Origin: Cyanophora paradoxa
Taxonomy: Eukaryota; Glaucocystophyceae; Cyanophorales; Cyanophoraceae
Length of the DNA stretch: 64,000 nt
NCBI GenBank assembly: GCA_004431415.1
Contig: QPMI01000640.1
Span: 124,001-188,000, forward strand
Direction: 5' to 3'
Positions 32,901-44,200 of the stretch are shown here, one piece after another. Position 1 is the stretch's first letter. The number at the start of each line of letters is the position of its first letter. The position numbers were made by a program, and so were the translations under genes. Under the pieces are notes generated by a model, which saw nothing but the letters and a program-made list of their open reading frames with translations, was not told the origin of the DNA and made no database searches.

Positions 32901-35900
32901 ACGGTCGAGTCGGCCTGGGCGCCCTTCATCAAGAGCCTCCCCCGCTCCGTGCGCGACCGATCGCTCTCCGCCGCGCGACGCCCGCTGCGCATGCTCCGGC
33001 GCGAGGCCAGCGCTGTGGCCGACGGGCGGGCAGGTCTTCATCGCGACGCCGCCGCCGTGGCAGCAGAACGACTTCTCGCAGGACCTCTCCGCCCTCGCCA
33101 ACGCCACTTCGCCCGCCCCGGGCAACGCGACGTCGCCGGCGTCGAACGCGACGGCCTCCGCGTCGGCGACGAACGCGACGGCGGCCTCGCACGTGTACGC
33201 GGCGTCGGCCCGCCTGAACGACGTCCTCAGCATCCGCTGGTCCATGCTCGTCGCGACCCGCGAGATCGAGGTCGCCGTGACCTGCGCCTGCGACGGCTGG
33301 GTCGGCATGGGCTTCGGCTCCTCCATGGCGGACGCCGACGTCGTCTGGATGCGCCACAACGCCTCGGGCTCGCCCCTCGCCGTCGACGCCAAGGCCATCG
33401 GCTTCCGCGGCCCCGCCACCGGTGCCTCGCCCCGACGCTCGCGGCCGCGCTTCGGGTGCAGCTGACCCGGCCGCGCGGGGCGCAGACGGGCGGCAGGACG
33501 TGACGCTGGTGGAGGCCTCGCGCTCGCCGGGCACGCAGACCTTCCGCTGGAGGCGCGCCTGGAGCACGGGCGACGCGGCGCAGGACAAGCCCATCGAGCC
33601 CGGCCGCCAGCGTGAGCGCCGCTGATTCGCGATCTATTCGCGGCTTCGCCCCCTCGGCCTGATCCTCCTCCGAAATGTGCAGCTCTCATCTTCGCGTGGC
33701 GGGCGAGCGGGACGGAGGTGCGATCTTTCGTTTGATACGCTCTATCGCATTGAATCAATCGTGGACACGTCGCCGAGAGAATGCTAAGGGCGATCCCGCA
33801 GTTTTCCATCCACCGCCCCATGGACGTCCTGCGCGGCTCCATCGATTTCTTCGCGGCGGCGGGCCTCAGCGCCGCCGTGGCCTACGGGACTGGCACCTCC
33901 AGCTCCGCATCCTCAGATCCCGGCGCGGGGGCGATCGCGACCCCAGCGGACCCGGGCTCGAGCTTCACTGTCTCCGAGGGCCGCGACTACGGCAACGCCT
34001 ACACCGGTGCGAGAGGCAGTCGCCCGCGCGTTCGGCGAGCCCTAGGCCTGACGCCGGTCGGATTCGCGATCGCGATCGCGGGGCAGTGCACGCGGTGGCG
34101 ATGGCGATCACGTGGGCGGTGATCGTCCCTGCGAGCATCTTCATCGTGCGGCACCTCAAGCACATCCCAATCTGGCTCAACCTCCACCGCGGGTTCGTCG
34201 AATCTGCCGCGCACCCTTGAGCTGCAGCTTGAGCTTGCCTCGAACCAAACGTCGACGCGCTCGAATTATTGACACCGAGCGTCACAGGATGATGCAGCTG
34301 GCGCTGACCATCACCGTTCCCGCCGCCTCTGCCGCGTTTGCCTCCCGGGCGACAGGCGCCGAGGCGAAATCTCACGGGTGCCGCCCCTTTGGAAACGCTC
34401 TATTGCGCGCGCTGGATCGTTGAAGCACGCGGCGGGCAGGCTGCTGGGTCTGGCGCTCGCCATCGATTCCGCCCTGCAGCTCGCGTTGGGCATGCTCGTC
34501 AAGTGCGCCGTTCATTGCGCAGCGTTGTTGAATTACACGGCGTTTAATCTGCCCGGCTCCTTGGCGCGTGCGCGCAGGCACTTCCACATGTCGCGCAAGC
34601 CGCAGCGCTGGGCGCACGCCGTCCGCACCCTCCACCGCGCCAACGGATGGCTAGTCTGCCTCGGGGCCCTCGCGAACGTGGGCCTGGGGCAGCAGCTGAT
34701 GATGCCCGTCGCCCGGAACGCCTTCATCCTCTGGCTCGCCGTCCTCGTCACCGTCTTCGCGCTCGGCGAGGCGATCTCCTTCTACAACTGGCGCCGCGTC
34801 GAGGTCATCTTCGACTCGATCAACGTCAAGAAGGTCGCGGTGCGCCAGGCCGGCGCAGAACCCAACAGAATGTCGCTGAACACGCAACGCGGATCCGGAT
34901 GGACAGCACATCACGCCGTCAGAGTTCGAGCGGGCGATCCGCCTCGGGTCTCAGTGGGTGCTGGTCGGGGACCGGTGCGCCCGCAACGTTCCTCGACGCG
35001 CCCCCGCGTGTCTAACGCGACGCGCTCCCGCGCGGGGGCGGGCAGCGTCTTTGACCTCGCCCCGATCATGTCCTCGCACCCCGGAGGTGCCCCTCGCACT
35101 CCGGCCCGCTCGCCTCTGGAGCTCGAGCGCCCGTCCGACGGGCGCCCCTCGGCCTTGCAATTGCGCAGGGACGGCGCTCCTGCACTCGGTCATCGGGCAG
35201 GACGTGAGCGCCTTCCTCTACGGCAGCGGCGGGCGCATGGCGTTCGGGGGCTACCGGGCGCACCACCACAGCGTCTTCGCCCACCGCATGCTCCAGGACG
35301 TCCGCCCCACCCTTCACCCGTGCAGCGCGCCCCCTCCGGCTTCGTCTGAAGGATGCGGGGCAGCTGTGCGTGGCGGTGCTGCACCCCGAGGGGGACAGGG
35401 ACGACGAGGCGGCGGTGGCGGAGGTGCAGACGTGGACGGTCGTGGAGCGGACCGTCGTCTGCCCCAGCAACCGGCCCATCTACCGCGTCCGCTTCGCCTG
35501 CGACGTGACCCCCTTCTACCAGTGCGCCCTCGGGGTCGTCGAGGGGGCCGTCGGCTCATGCTCTTCCCAGGGACGACCTCCGCTACCTGGGGCAGCACTT
35601 CGAGGTCACGGCGAACATCAACGGGCGCGACGTGCACCGCCACTACTCCCTTGTCCGCATCGCGCACGCCGGCGGGGCGCGGGCGGCGCCGACGCGGGCG
35701 CGGCGCTACTCGGTGGATCCCGACGGGGAGCTGGACTACAGCGCGACGCACGACCTGTGGCTGCGGCGCTACCCGACGGGCGCCATGTCGCGCTACCTGC
35801 TCGACGCCCCCATGGGCTCCTCCATCCGGTGCCCGCCCCGGCGCCGCCCCGCCCGCGCCCCCCCGAGAGAGGCCGCCAGCGAGCGCGCCCCTCCGAACTC

Positions 35901-37686
35901 GCAGCGTGCGGGGGCCCCTGGGGCTCGGCCTCCGCCTGGGGCACGACACGGAGGGCGACCTCGTCGCGGTGCGCCCCGCCCCGGCCGGCGCCCCTGCAGC
36001 GAGGCGGGGGGGCGAGGCGGGGCGGCTGACTGCGGCCTCGTGCAGGTGGTGGCGGGGACGGGGATCCTGCCCCTCCTCGACCTCGTCGCCCACATCCGCA
36101 GGACCGAGGACGAGCACGCCGCCCAGGTCCCCCCGCCCCGACCCCCACCCCTCCCCTCCATACCCCCGCTGCCCCGCCCCATGACGCGCTTGGGGGCGGC
36201 GGGGCAGCTGGCGAGCCCGGTGCTGGGGCCGCGGCAGGGCCCGGAGCCGGCGGCCCTGCGCCTCCCCGCGACGGAGGTCTCGGACACCGACCGCGAGGCG
36301 GCCGCCCGGGCGCGCGCCCGCCTCCGCCGCTGAACGCGGCGCCGGCGTACGAGCCGCTGGGGCCGGGGCCGCCGCCGGGCGCCTCGGGGTCCGAGGGGGA
36401 CGCCGAGCGCCGGGGCTCCCTCCGCAGCGGCGGACAGCGGGCGATCAGCTTCGGGGCGAGCGCGTCGCGGAGCTTCAAGGGGAGCGCGAGCAGCAAGAGC
36501 TTCCGCAAGAGCTTCAAGAGCCGCCTGGAGCCCTCGGGGAGCCTCCTCGGCCGCACCGCCCTCGTCGTACCCGTGGAGGGCGCCCCCGGCCCCTCCCCCT
36601 CCCGCCCCTCATCCCCCCCTACACGCACGCCACGCCGCCTCCGCCCGTCCCCGCATCCATGGTGCGCAGTCTTCTAGCCGCTTGAGCGCAAGCCTCGCTG
36701 GAGCGCCCGGCTCCTTCCCCCTCCCCCTGACGCCTCGGGGGGGGGCGTGGCAGTCGTCGGGGATGGGGATCGGGAGCTTCCTCAACATCAGCATGCCCCT
36801 CCTCTCCCCCTCCCTCAGGGGCCCCGACTTCCAGCTGCCCCTGCCCCGCGACGGCTCCCCCATGCACCAGGAGCTGCGGGGCGGGAGCTTCACGGGGCGC
36901 CCGCAGTCCTCGGGCGCCCTCGGCGGCCCCGGCAGCGCCACCGTCCGCCGCCGCCGGGGCCCCCGCTCCGCCGCCGCCCGCGGCCTCGCCGCCCCAAGGG
37001 CCCCACCGCCCGCCCAACATGCGCCTCCGCCTCAAGGTCCCCCCCCCCCCCCCACCCCCCACCCACCCCACCCCACCCCGGGTGTGACGGGGGCGGCAGC
37101 TGGTGGGGTGCTTCGAGAGGGCGGAGGACATCCCCGAGCTGCCGTGGCTCGAGGAGTGCGCCGCCGCCTGCCCCGCCCTCGACCTCTTCCTCTTCGTCGC
37201 CAAGCCCCCTCCCAGGCCCGCCCCCGCCCGCCCCCGCCCCGCCCCCCTGCCCCCCGCTTCCCGCCTCTTCCCGCACCGCCGGCTCCACGTCACTAGGCGC
37301 TTCCGTCGACTCCAGCGTTACTGGCCCCGCCGCCCCAAGACGTCGGCTGTGCTGCGTGCGGGGCGAGCTGAGCGGGGCGGGTGGGGCGCAGGCGTGGCTC
37401 TCGCAGGGGCCGGGGCGGCGCTCGGGGCGGGTGGACGCCGCCTTCCTCCGCGACGCCGTCCTCGCCAAGGCCAAGGCCCTCCGCGCGCCGCGCCCCGCCC
37501 CCCCGCCCCCCGCCCAGAGCCAGAGCCCCGCACCGGGGCCCGCCCCTCTAGATTCTCTGCCGGCTGCTGGAGGTGACGTGGCGCGCAGGCTTCTTCTACA
37601 TCTGCGGGCCCCCGGTCTTCGCGCACACCATCCGCGCCGCCGCCACCGAGATCGGCGTCGAGCCCAGCGCCCTCGTCTCCCTCTGA
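29906..37686 (+). CDS. Peroxidase-DOMON-cytochrome b561-cytochrome b5-FAD/NAD reductase fusion
   Basis: One long multi-exon reading path. (1) A signal-like helix [20 protein letters not shown] (about 30135). (2) Animal haem peroxidase-like domain: [13 protein letters not shown] joined to [52 protein letters not shown] (proximal His in REHNR) and [10 protein letters not shown]. (3) DOMON domain: [39 protein letters not shown]. (4) Cytochrome b561: [51 protein letters not shown]. (5) Cytochrome b5: [41 protein letters not shown]. (6) Reductase: RHYSLVRI (FAD, RxYS), [14 protein letters not shown] (NAD, GxGxxP), [14 protein letters not shown] (CGPP) ending at 37684. Likely a membrane NAD(P)H oxidoreductase passing electrons to a lumenal or extracellular peroxidase-like domain. 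The 5' exon is uncertain, and a split at about 33781 cannot be excluded. Confidence 0.8.
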
Positions 37687-39041
37687 CCCCCATCCACCTC
37701 CGCCCCGCCCCGCCCCGCCCCGCCCCGCCGCCGCCCCTTTCACCGGCTCATTGAGTCGCACACGGCCCGTAGCTTTCGCCGTCCGACGGTCGTTTTAGGG
37801 CTCCGAGGGTCGAGCCTCGGAGATCGAGTTGCCTGTGTGCTTCTATCCGCCGTCGTGAGAGGTCGTCCTGTACATTAATATATATTAGGCACTTGGGCTT
37901 GTTCGGATTCCTTAGCAATAGATTTGATTTCTGCACGTGGCAGTCGGCTGTTCACTTCTGCTTTTCATAGCATTAAGAGCCGCCTCCCTCTTTCATTGCA
38001 AACCTTGATCTTAAGCGCATCTTTGCTAACTTAGTTAGCCTGGCATTGTACGCGCATTGCTTTGAATCTCGTATTCCACGGTGTTCTCTTCAGCCCCGCA
38101 ACTTAGTAAATTGAGGCCGCAAGTCCCTTGTTTTGTATAGATGCGTTACGTGCTCATATTCGAGTATAGCGACCAGATACAGTTATATATATATGATCAG
38201 AAGGCCTTCTTTATTTAATTTCGCCTCAAATGTTTTCATGATCAGCTTCAATTTCCTCGATTCTTCCCTTTCACTGCTCTGATGAGCCTCGGAGCGCGTT
38301 AACTCGATCTCTGCGGGGGCGGCAATCGAAATACGTGCCCGTGGTTCTATCTGCGTGTCAGAGTCCCTTCCAGATCTCTATTCTTCTTGATTAATTGATT
38401 GATTGCAATTGATTGATTGATTGATTGATTGTGGTATTCTTCCCGGGTCCATCGATATCATGGTCATCATGGCATGACGTCGACATCGCACAGTGACATA
38501 ACGTTCTCGCTGCCAGGAGACTTCCGGCTTGAAATGCATATGTGGCCCGTACTAGTGGGGAGTCGTTGAGGACGTTGAGGACCGTCGGACGTCGACGTCG
38601 GCCGGCCGGGTCGCCCCGCGGCCGCGGCCCGACGGCATGCGCATGCTTCAAAAAATTTACAGTTTCACGAAATCGAATTCGAACTGAGACCCGTCTACAT
38701 CGAGCGGGGGTCGGGCCGCCGCCGCGCCGGCCCGCCGCGAGTCGCCGCGCTAGAGCCCTATAGCTAGCTAGTCCTAAGCATTATCACCCCCCCCCCCCCC
38801 CCCCCCTCCCCCCTCCTCCCGGCAGCAGGGCCGCGGCCTAGGCCTGCAGTTTTGCTTTGATTGAACTCGGAATACGTAATGCGAAGGCAGATACTGGCCG
38901 TGGAAAGCTTCGAGCAGCTCCGAGGCTCAAGAGCTCTCTGGGTGACACACTGACACGAGACGCCGAGCGGCCCAAGCGGCCGGGTACAGGGCCAGCCGCA
39001 GTTAACATCTGAGCGAGGCAGGGCGCGCGCGGGGCGCTGCG
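37687..39041. other. AT-richer intergenic region between converging genes
   Basis: About 1.35 kb between the redox gene and the serine acetyltransferase gene, which converge. Bases 37740-38430 are much less GC-rich than the rest of the window, with TTAATATATATTAGG (37873) and ATATATATATGATC (38184). A poly-C run lies at about 38787-38805. No exon pattern. Polyadenylation and 3' untranslated sequence from both sides is likely. Confidence 0.5.
38392..38431. repeat. (GATT)n microsatellite
   Basis: TTAATTGATTGATTGCAATT followed by uninterrupted GATT units, with one interruption near 38405. Confidence 0.9.
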
Positions 39042-41036
39042 CTATATAACGTAGTCGCCGATATAGTCGTCGAGGGTCTGGTCCATCCCCTGCGCCCCGC
39101 CCCGTGTCGGGCCCGGGCCGGGGCGGGGCGCGGGAGGGGGCCGGGGGAGGTGGGAGGCGCCCGTCCCCCCGGGCACCTTGGCGGGCTCCATGTCCTTGTT
39201 GCGGCCAAGAACGCGCGCCGGCACCCCCACCTGGCCGCCCAGCACTCAGGCCCCCGCCCCGTGCCGCCGGCGCCGCAGAGTGGCCGCCCCGCGCGCACCG
39301 CCGTCACGTGAGGGGGTATGCTCTTCAGCACCAACGACCCCGCCCCGATCTTGGACCCGTCCCCGATCTGCACGGGGGGTACGGGATTCAGAGCCGGGGG
39401 CAAGGCGGTTGCTGGTGCTCGACGCACCGTGATGTTGCCCAGGACAGTGACGTTCGCGGCCAGCAGTACCCCGTTCCCGATCTGTACCCAGCTAAGCGAT
39501 CCGATTCGGATCAAAAGGGGTACGGGCGCTCAGCACCTTCGGGTGCCGGTCGCCCGTTTCCTTGCCGGTACCCCCAAGCGTGACGCCGTGCAGGACTGGG
39601 GACGCAAAGGAATCAGGGGGCGCAAAGGGCCTGGAGGGGTGGCGCGGAGTACAGGCGCACTAGAGACATCGTCACCGATGACCGCCGTCTCTGCGCGTAC
39701 CCTTTTCAGCCGATTCCTGAGGGGTACTCCAAAATGCGAGCAGCGGGAAAGCGCAGCGAACCGCCGATCACAACGCCCGTCGCGTGGTCGAGCTGAGTAG
39801 GGCAGATGGTGAGGGGTACTGAAGAAAAAGGGGGGGGGGGAGAGGGAGGAGGGAGGGGAAGGGGAAGACGCACGAGGATCCCCTTCCCAACGCGCGCAGC
39901 GGGGTGAATGTCCACGTGGAAGCAGTCGCTGATCCGGGACTGGCGCCCGGGCACGCTTTAGAGGGGAGGGGGGGGTGGGGGGTGGGGGGGAGGGGGACGC
40001 GGCGGTCCCCGGGGTACAGGACGCGAGCGCGCACCTGGAGGGCGAGCGCGAGGGGGATACGCTCGCGCTGCCACAGCGCGTGCGCCACGCGGTGCGCCTG
40101 CACGGCCTGGGGTACGGCATCGGCGCCGGGAGCACAGGGACGGGGCGTGGGAGGAGGGGAGCACCTGGAAGCCCTTGAAGTACAGGAGGGCCTGGCTGTA
40201 CCCTCGGCACGCCGGATCCCGTGCCTTGACGGCCTGTGGCGGTGCAGAGCTCGGAGGGGGCGCGGACAGCGCCCGCGAGGGGGGTACGCGCGCACGCGGA
40301 GGTCGGCGCGGTACGCGTCCTGGATGCCGGGGTCGCTCCTGATGACCTGCTTGAAGAGCTGCGGGGGGTGTCGCAGAGGGACGAGGTCGGCAGGCGGGTA
40401 CGGCGGCGCCGCGCGGGGCGGGGCGGGCACCTCCATGAGCTGCGTGGCGAGGAGGGTGGGGGAAGCCAGCTTGTTGGCGAGGTGAAAGGCCTGCGCGCGG
40501 CGCAAGGCGGCCCTCAGCGGCGCGCTCAATTCGAAGCGACGCGCTCCGAAGCGGGCCGCACGAGGGAGTCGTCGAGAGAGCCTGCGGCGCGGCGGGCGGG
40601 CGGGCGGGCGCTCAGCGGCGCCCCAGCGACGCGCTCTCAGTGGCGCCGGGCCTTGAGGGGGGCGGGGCGCACTGTGGGCGAGGATGACGGAGTAGAGGAA
40701 CGAGGCAAGCGCCGGCTCCTGCTGCGTGTCCGCCTTCGCCTCCGCCCGGATCTCCTCCCACAGCTCCCCCTGCCGGGCCCCGCGCGTGCGTTCAGACGGC
40801 TCCAGCACGAGCGAGCGGCGCGGGGGCATGTACGTCGTCCAGGCTCTCCGGCGGCCGCGCGGAGCTGGTGATGGCCGGTCGCTCTGGCGCCGCCGGCGCG
40901 CCGGACGCGGCGCCGGCGAGACGGCCAGAGCGGAGCGGCAGGACTGCCGCGCGGCCGCAGAACCTCCTAGCGGATGCAGAGAGCCGCAAATGGGCCGCCT
41001 CGCCCGCGCCGCATCCCAGAGCGCCGCGAGCGCCAC
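39042..41036 (-). CDS. cysE: Serine O-acetyltransferase
   Basis: Minus-strand multi-exon gene. After an Ala/Arg-rich leader that may be a plastid or mitochondrial transit peptide, exons give LWEEIRAEAKADTQQEPALA and SFLYSVILAH, the standard serine acetyltransferase N-terminal helices, then LANKLASPTLLATQLMEV, DPGIQDAYRADL, YSQALLYFKGFQ, AHRVAHALWQRERIPLAL, then FHVDIHPAARVGKGI (catalytic His region) and LDHATGVVIG. The left-handed beta-helix follows: TAVIGDDVS, VTLGGTGKETGDRHPKV, IGNGVLLAANVTVLGNI and IGDGSKIGAGSLVLKSIP. It ends DYIGDYVI. The enzyme acetylates serine with acetyl-CoA to give O-acetylserine, the carbon skeleton for cysteine. The order and all diagnostic motifs agree with the plant and bacterial CysE family. 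Introns often begin GTACCCC on the sense strand. The start codon is the first in-frame Met, and the true start may differ. Confidence 0.9.
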
Positions 41037-41294
41037 GAACAGAGCGCCGGATGGCGCTCCGGCGCGTGCCTGGGGCCGCGCATGCGGTCTTAGCTTCGGT
41101 CCATGGCCAACGACTCGGCTGGCCGCTGACTAGCACCGGCGCGGCGAACAGCATTGCATGAACCTATTCGAACCTGTACCCCGAAGCCACCGGTCAGAGC
41201 AGCACATCGGCAAGCCGCGGCGCGGCGAGCAGCGATCTGCGGCACGGTTTGAGGCGGGTGGCGCTCGGGGCGGCGCGTGCCGCCGCGTTGGCCA

Positions 41295-44200
41295 ATGGAC
41301 CGCATCGTCAACCAGCGGAGCCTGCAGGTCCTGAAGTACGTCCCGCGCTCCGCATCGCATCAGCCGCCGCTGAGGCGCGTACGCGCGCCCCGCAGCTACT
41401 ACGCGAACCTCAATGACACGGCCGAGCTGTACTCGCACCGCCACGAGATCCACGACCGGGAGCCGAGCACGAGGCACAGGGAAGCGGCACGCGACCAGCC
41501 GCTCTTCGTGCGCCCCGCAGCGCCGCTCGGCGAGCCGCCGCCGCCGCTCTCCCGTCTGACGTGTGGTTCGCCGCCTCCGATCCGCGCCCTCGCAGCGGCG
41601 CATCCTGGCGTATTGGACGGACTCGGAGCTGCTCGTGTCATTCGTATACCTCGCGTCGCTCGGGATCCTCGGCGGCTGCCTCGCCATCCTCTACAGGTCC
41701 GCCCTCGCCGCCGCCGGCCGCGCCCTGCCCCTCCCGCCCCACCGCCTGCCCCGCGACGCGCGCGGCGCAGCTTCATCGAGGAGAACATCGTCCACCTGCA
41801 CAACCTGCTGGGCGGCGACCCGGAGCTCTCCTGGGTGCGAATTCGAATTCGATGCAAGAGCACCGCTGCTTGGGCGAGGCGGCGGGGGGCGGGGGCCGCG
41901 CAGGTCCCCCCCGGCCCTGCCTCGTTCGTGGCCTTCGTCGCGCACACCGTCTTCTTCGCCGGGCTCGCCGGGGCGACCCCCAAGCTCCTGACCCCCCACG
42001 GCGCCGGCTCCGGTGCCGGCCCCCGCCGCTCCACGCCTCCTCCCCTGGGGATCCCTCACGGGGCGGGGCAGGCATCCCGGAGCTGAAAGCGATCCTGTCG
42101 GGCATCATTCTGAACAAGTACCTCACCTTCCGCATGCTCCTCACCAAGGCGCCCGCCCCGCGCCCGGCCTCGACCCCGCGGCCCCGATCCGACGCCGCTC
42201 CCCCGCAGTTCTTCGGCCTCATCTTCGCCGCCGGCGGCGGGCTCTTCACCGGCCGCGAGGTGGACCCCGCATACCGCCCGCTTCCGCCCCCCGCGCGCCC
42301 CCCGACCCTTCCCTCTCCTCGCCGCCTCTCCGCAGGGCCCCTTCGTGTGCCTGGGGGCGTGCGTGGCGCACCTACTCTGCAGGCGCGCCCCTGCCCTCCG
42401 CTCCCTCCTGGCGAGTAGAGGCGCCGTTGGACTCACGCGGGGCCCGTGGCCTCAGCCTGCCGGTCTTCCGGGGCAAGTTCCTGCGCAACCAGCGCCAGCA
42501 CCTCTCCATGCTCGCCGTCGGCGCCGCCGTCGGTGCGCCGCCCACAGGCCCCGCCCCGCTGCCGCCCCGCCTCCTCTCAAGGGCGGGGGCGGGGGCGGGC
42601 AGGGATCGTGTCGACCTTCGGCTCGGCCATCGGCGGCGTCCTCTTCAGGTGCCGCCCCCGGCCCGAGGCCCCCGCGAGGGCCCCACACCAGCTCGCCCCG
42701 CCCCGCCGGGGCCCACGAGTAGCCTCTAAGAGCTCGCCCACGAGCACGCTTCCCCGGCCCGCTCTTGCGCCGCCGCTGAGCGCTCCGCAGCATCGAGACG
42801 ACGGCGACCTACTACATGGTCCGCGACATGTGGAAGGCAGGCCCCGCCCCGCCCCGCCCCCTGCCCTCGTCGTGAACGCGCGGGGCGGCGGGGCGCACAG
42901 TGCTTTTTCTCGTCCCTCGTCGTCTCCCTCCTCTACGCCTACGTCCGCTTCTCCGGCAAGGCGCGCCGCCGCCGCGCCGCGGGGGCCTCGGCCCCGAGGG
43001 AGGCGCTGAGGCGGCTTCGGGGGCGGGGGCAGGTGTCGGCGGTGGAGGGGACCTCCTTCGAGCAGGCGCGCCCCGCGCGCCGCCCTCGGCGCCGCTGCGG
43101 TCCGACGGGGTCGGGGGGCGGGGCAGGTGCGGTGGACGTGGGAGGCGGGGCTCTTCGTGGGGGTCGGCCTCCTCGCCGGCCTCTCCGGCGCCGCCTTCAA
43201 CCTCCTCGTCCGCCGCGCCGGCAAGGCCCGCCCCGCCCCGCCCCCCGCCCCGCCCCGCCGCGCCCCCTCCGCGCCCCCTCCGCGCCCCATGGGCGGCGGC
43301 AGGCGAAGAAGAAGTGGCGGTGGACCCGCGAGAGCCGCATCGGCATCCTGTCCGCCCCCTCCCCCTCCCCTCTCTTCCCCTCTTTCCCGGCTCCGCGCTG
43401 ACTCGCCTTCTCTCCTCCCCCAGCTGCGTCTGGGGCCTGCTGGTGGGGGCGATCTCGTACCCCCTGGGACCCTTCCTGCGCAACACCTTCGACGAGTCGA
43501 TGAACGCGCGCCGCGCCCTCCCCTTCCCCCTCCCCCGCGCCCCGCGGGGAGGCCGCCTCAACGGGTGTGCGGGCAGGACCTGTTCACGCACGAGAGCCTC
43601 GCCGAGCGCCGCCCCGAGTGGTGCCCGCCGCCCCCGCCCCTGCCCACCCCCGTCCCCCCCTCCTCTCCTCCCCCTCCTCCTGCCCCTCCTCCATTCATCA
43701 AAGAAGCTCGAGCTCCCATAAAGCCAGCTTCCGTCTACATCGTGCTTTACGCGAGCCCATGCTTGCATAAAGCACGGTACAGGCGCCTGCTCCCCTGACG
43801 CGCCTGCGCAGGTTCGTGGCGGGCGCCGGGTCGATCGTGCCTGCGCTGCTGCTGCACGCCTCCGCCCGCCTCGTCCTCACCGCCCTCACCGTCACCCTCC
43901 CCATCCCGTCCGCCCCCCACTGCCCCCGCGGCCCCTCTCCCTCCCCCCCCGACCAGCCCCCGCTCCTCCCCCCCAGGACGGGCATCTTCGTGCCCTCGCT
44001 GACCTTCGGCGCCGGCTTCGGGCGCGCCTACGGCGAGGCCCTCGCCCTCCTCGGTACCCCGCCCGCTTTCCACCCCCTCGCCCTCTCAGGCCGCCCCCCG
44101 CAGGCGCCACCTCCATCGCCCCGGGCATCTACGCCCTCGCCGGTCCCGCCCCCCTCCTCACCCCCCCCCCTCTCTGACGATGTACCCCCCTACCGCGCAG

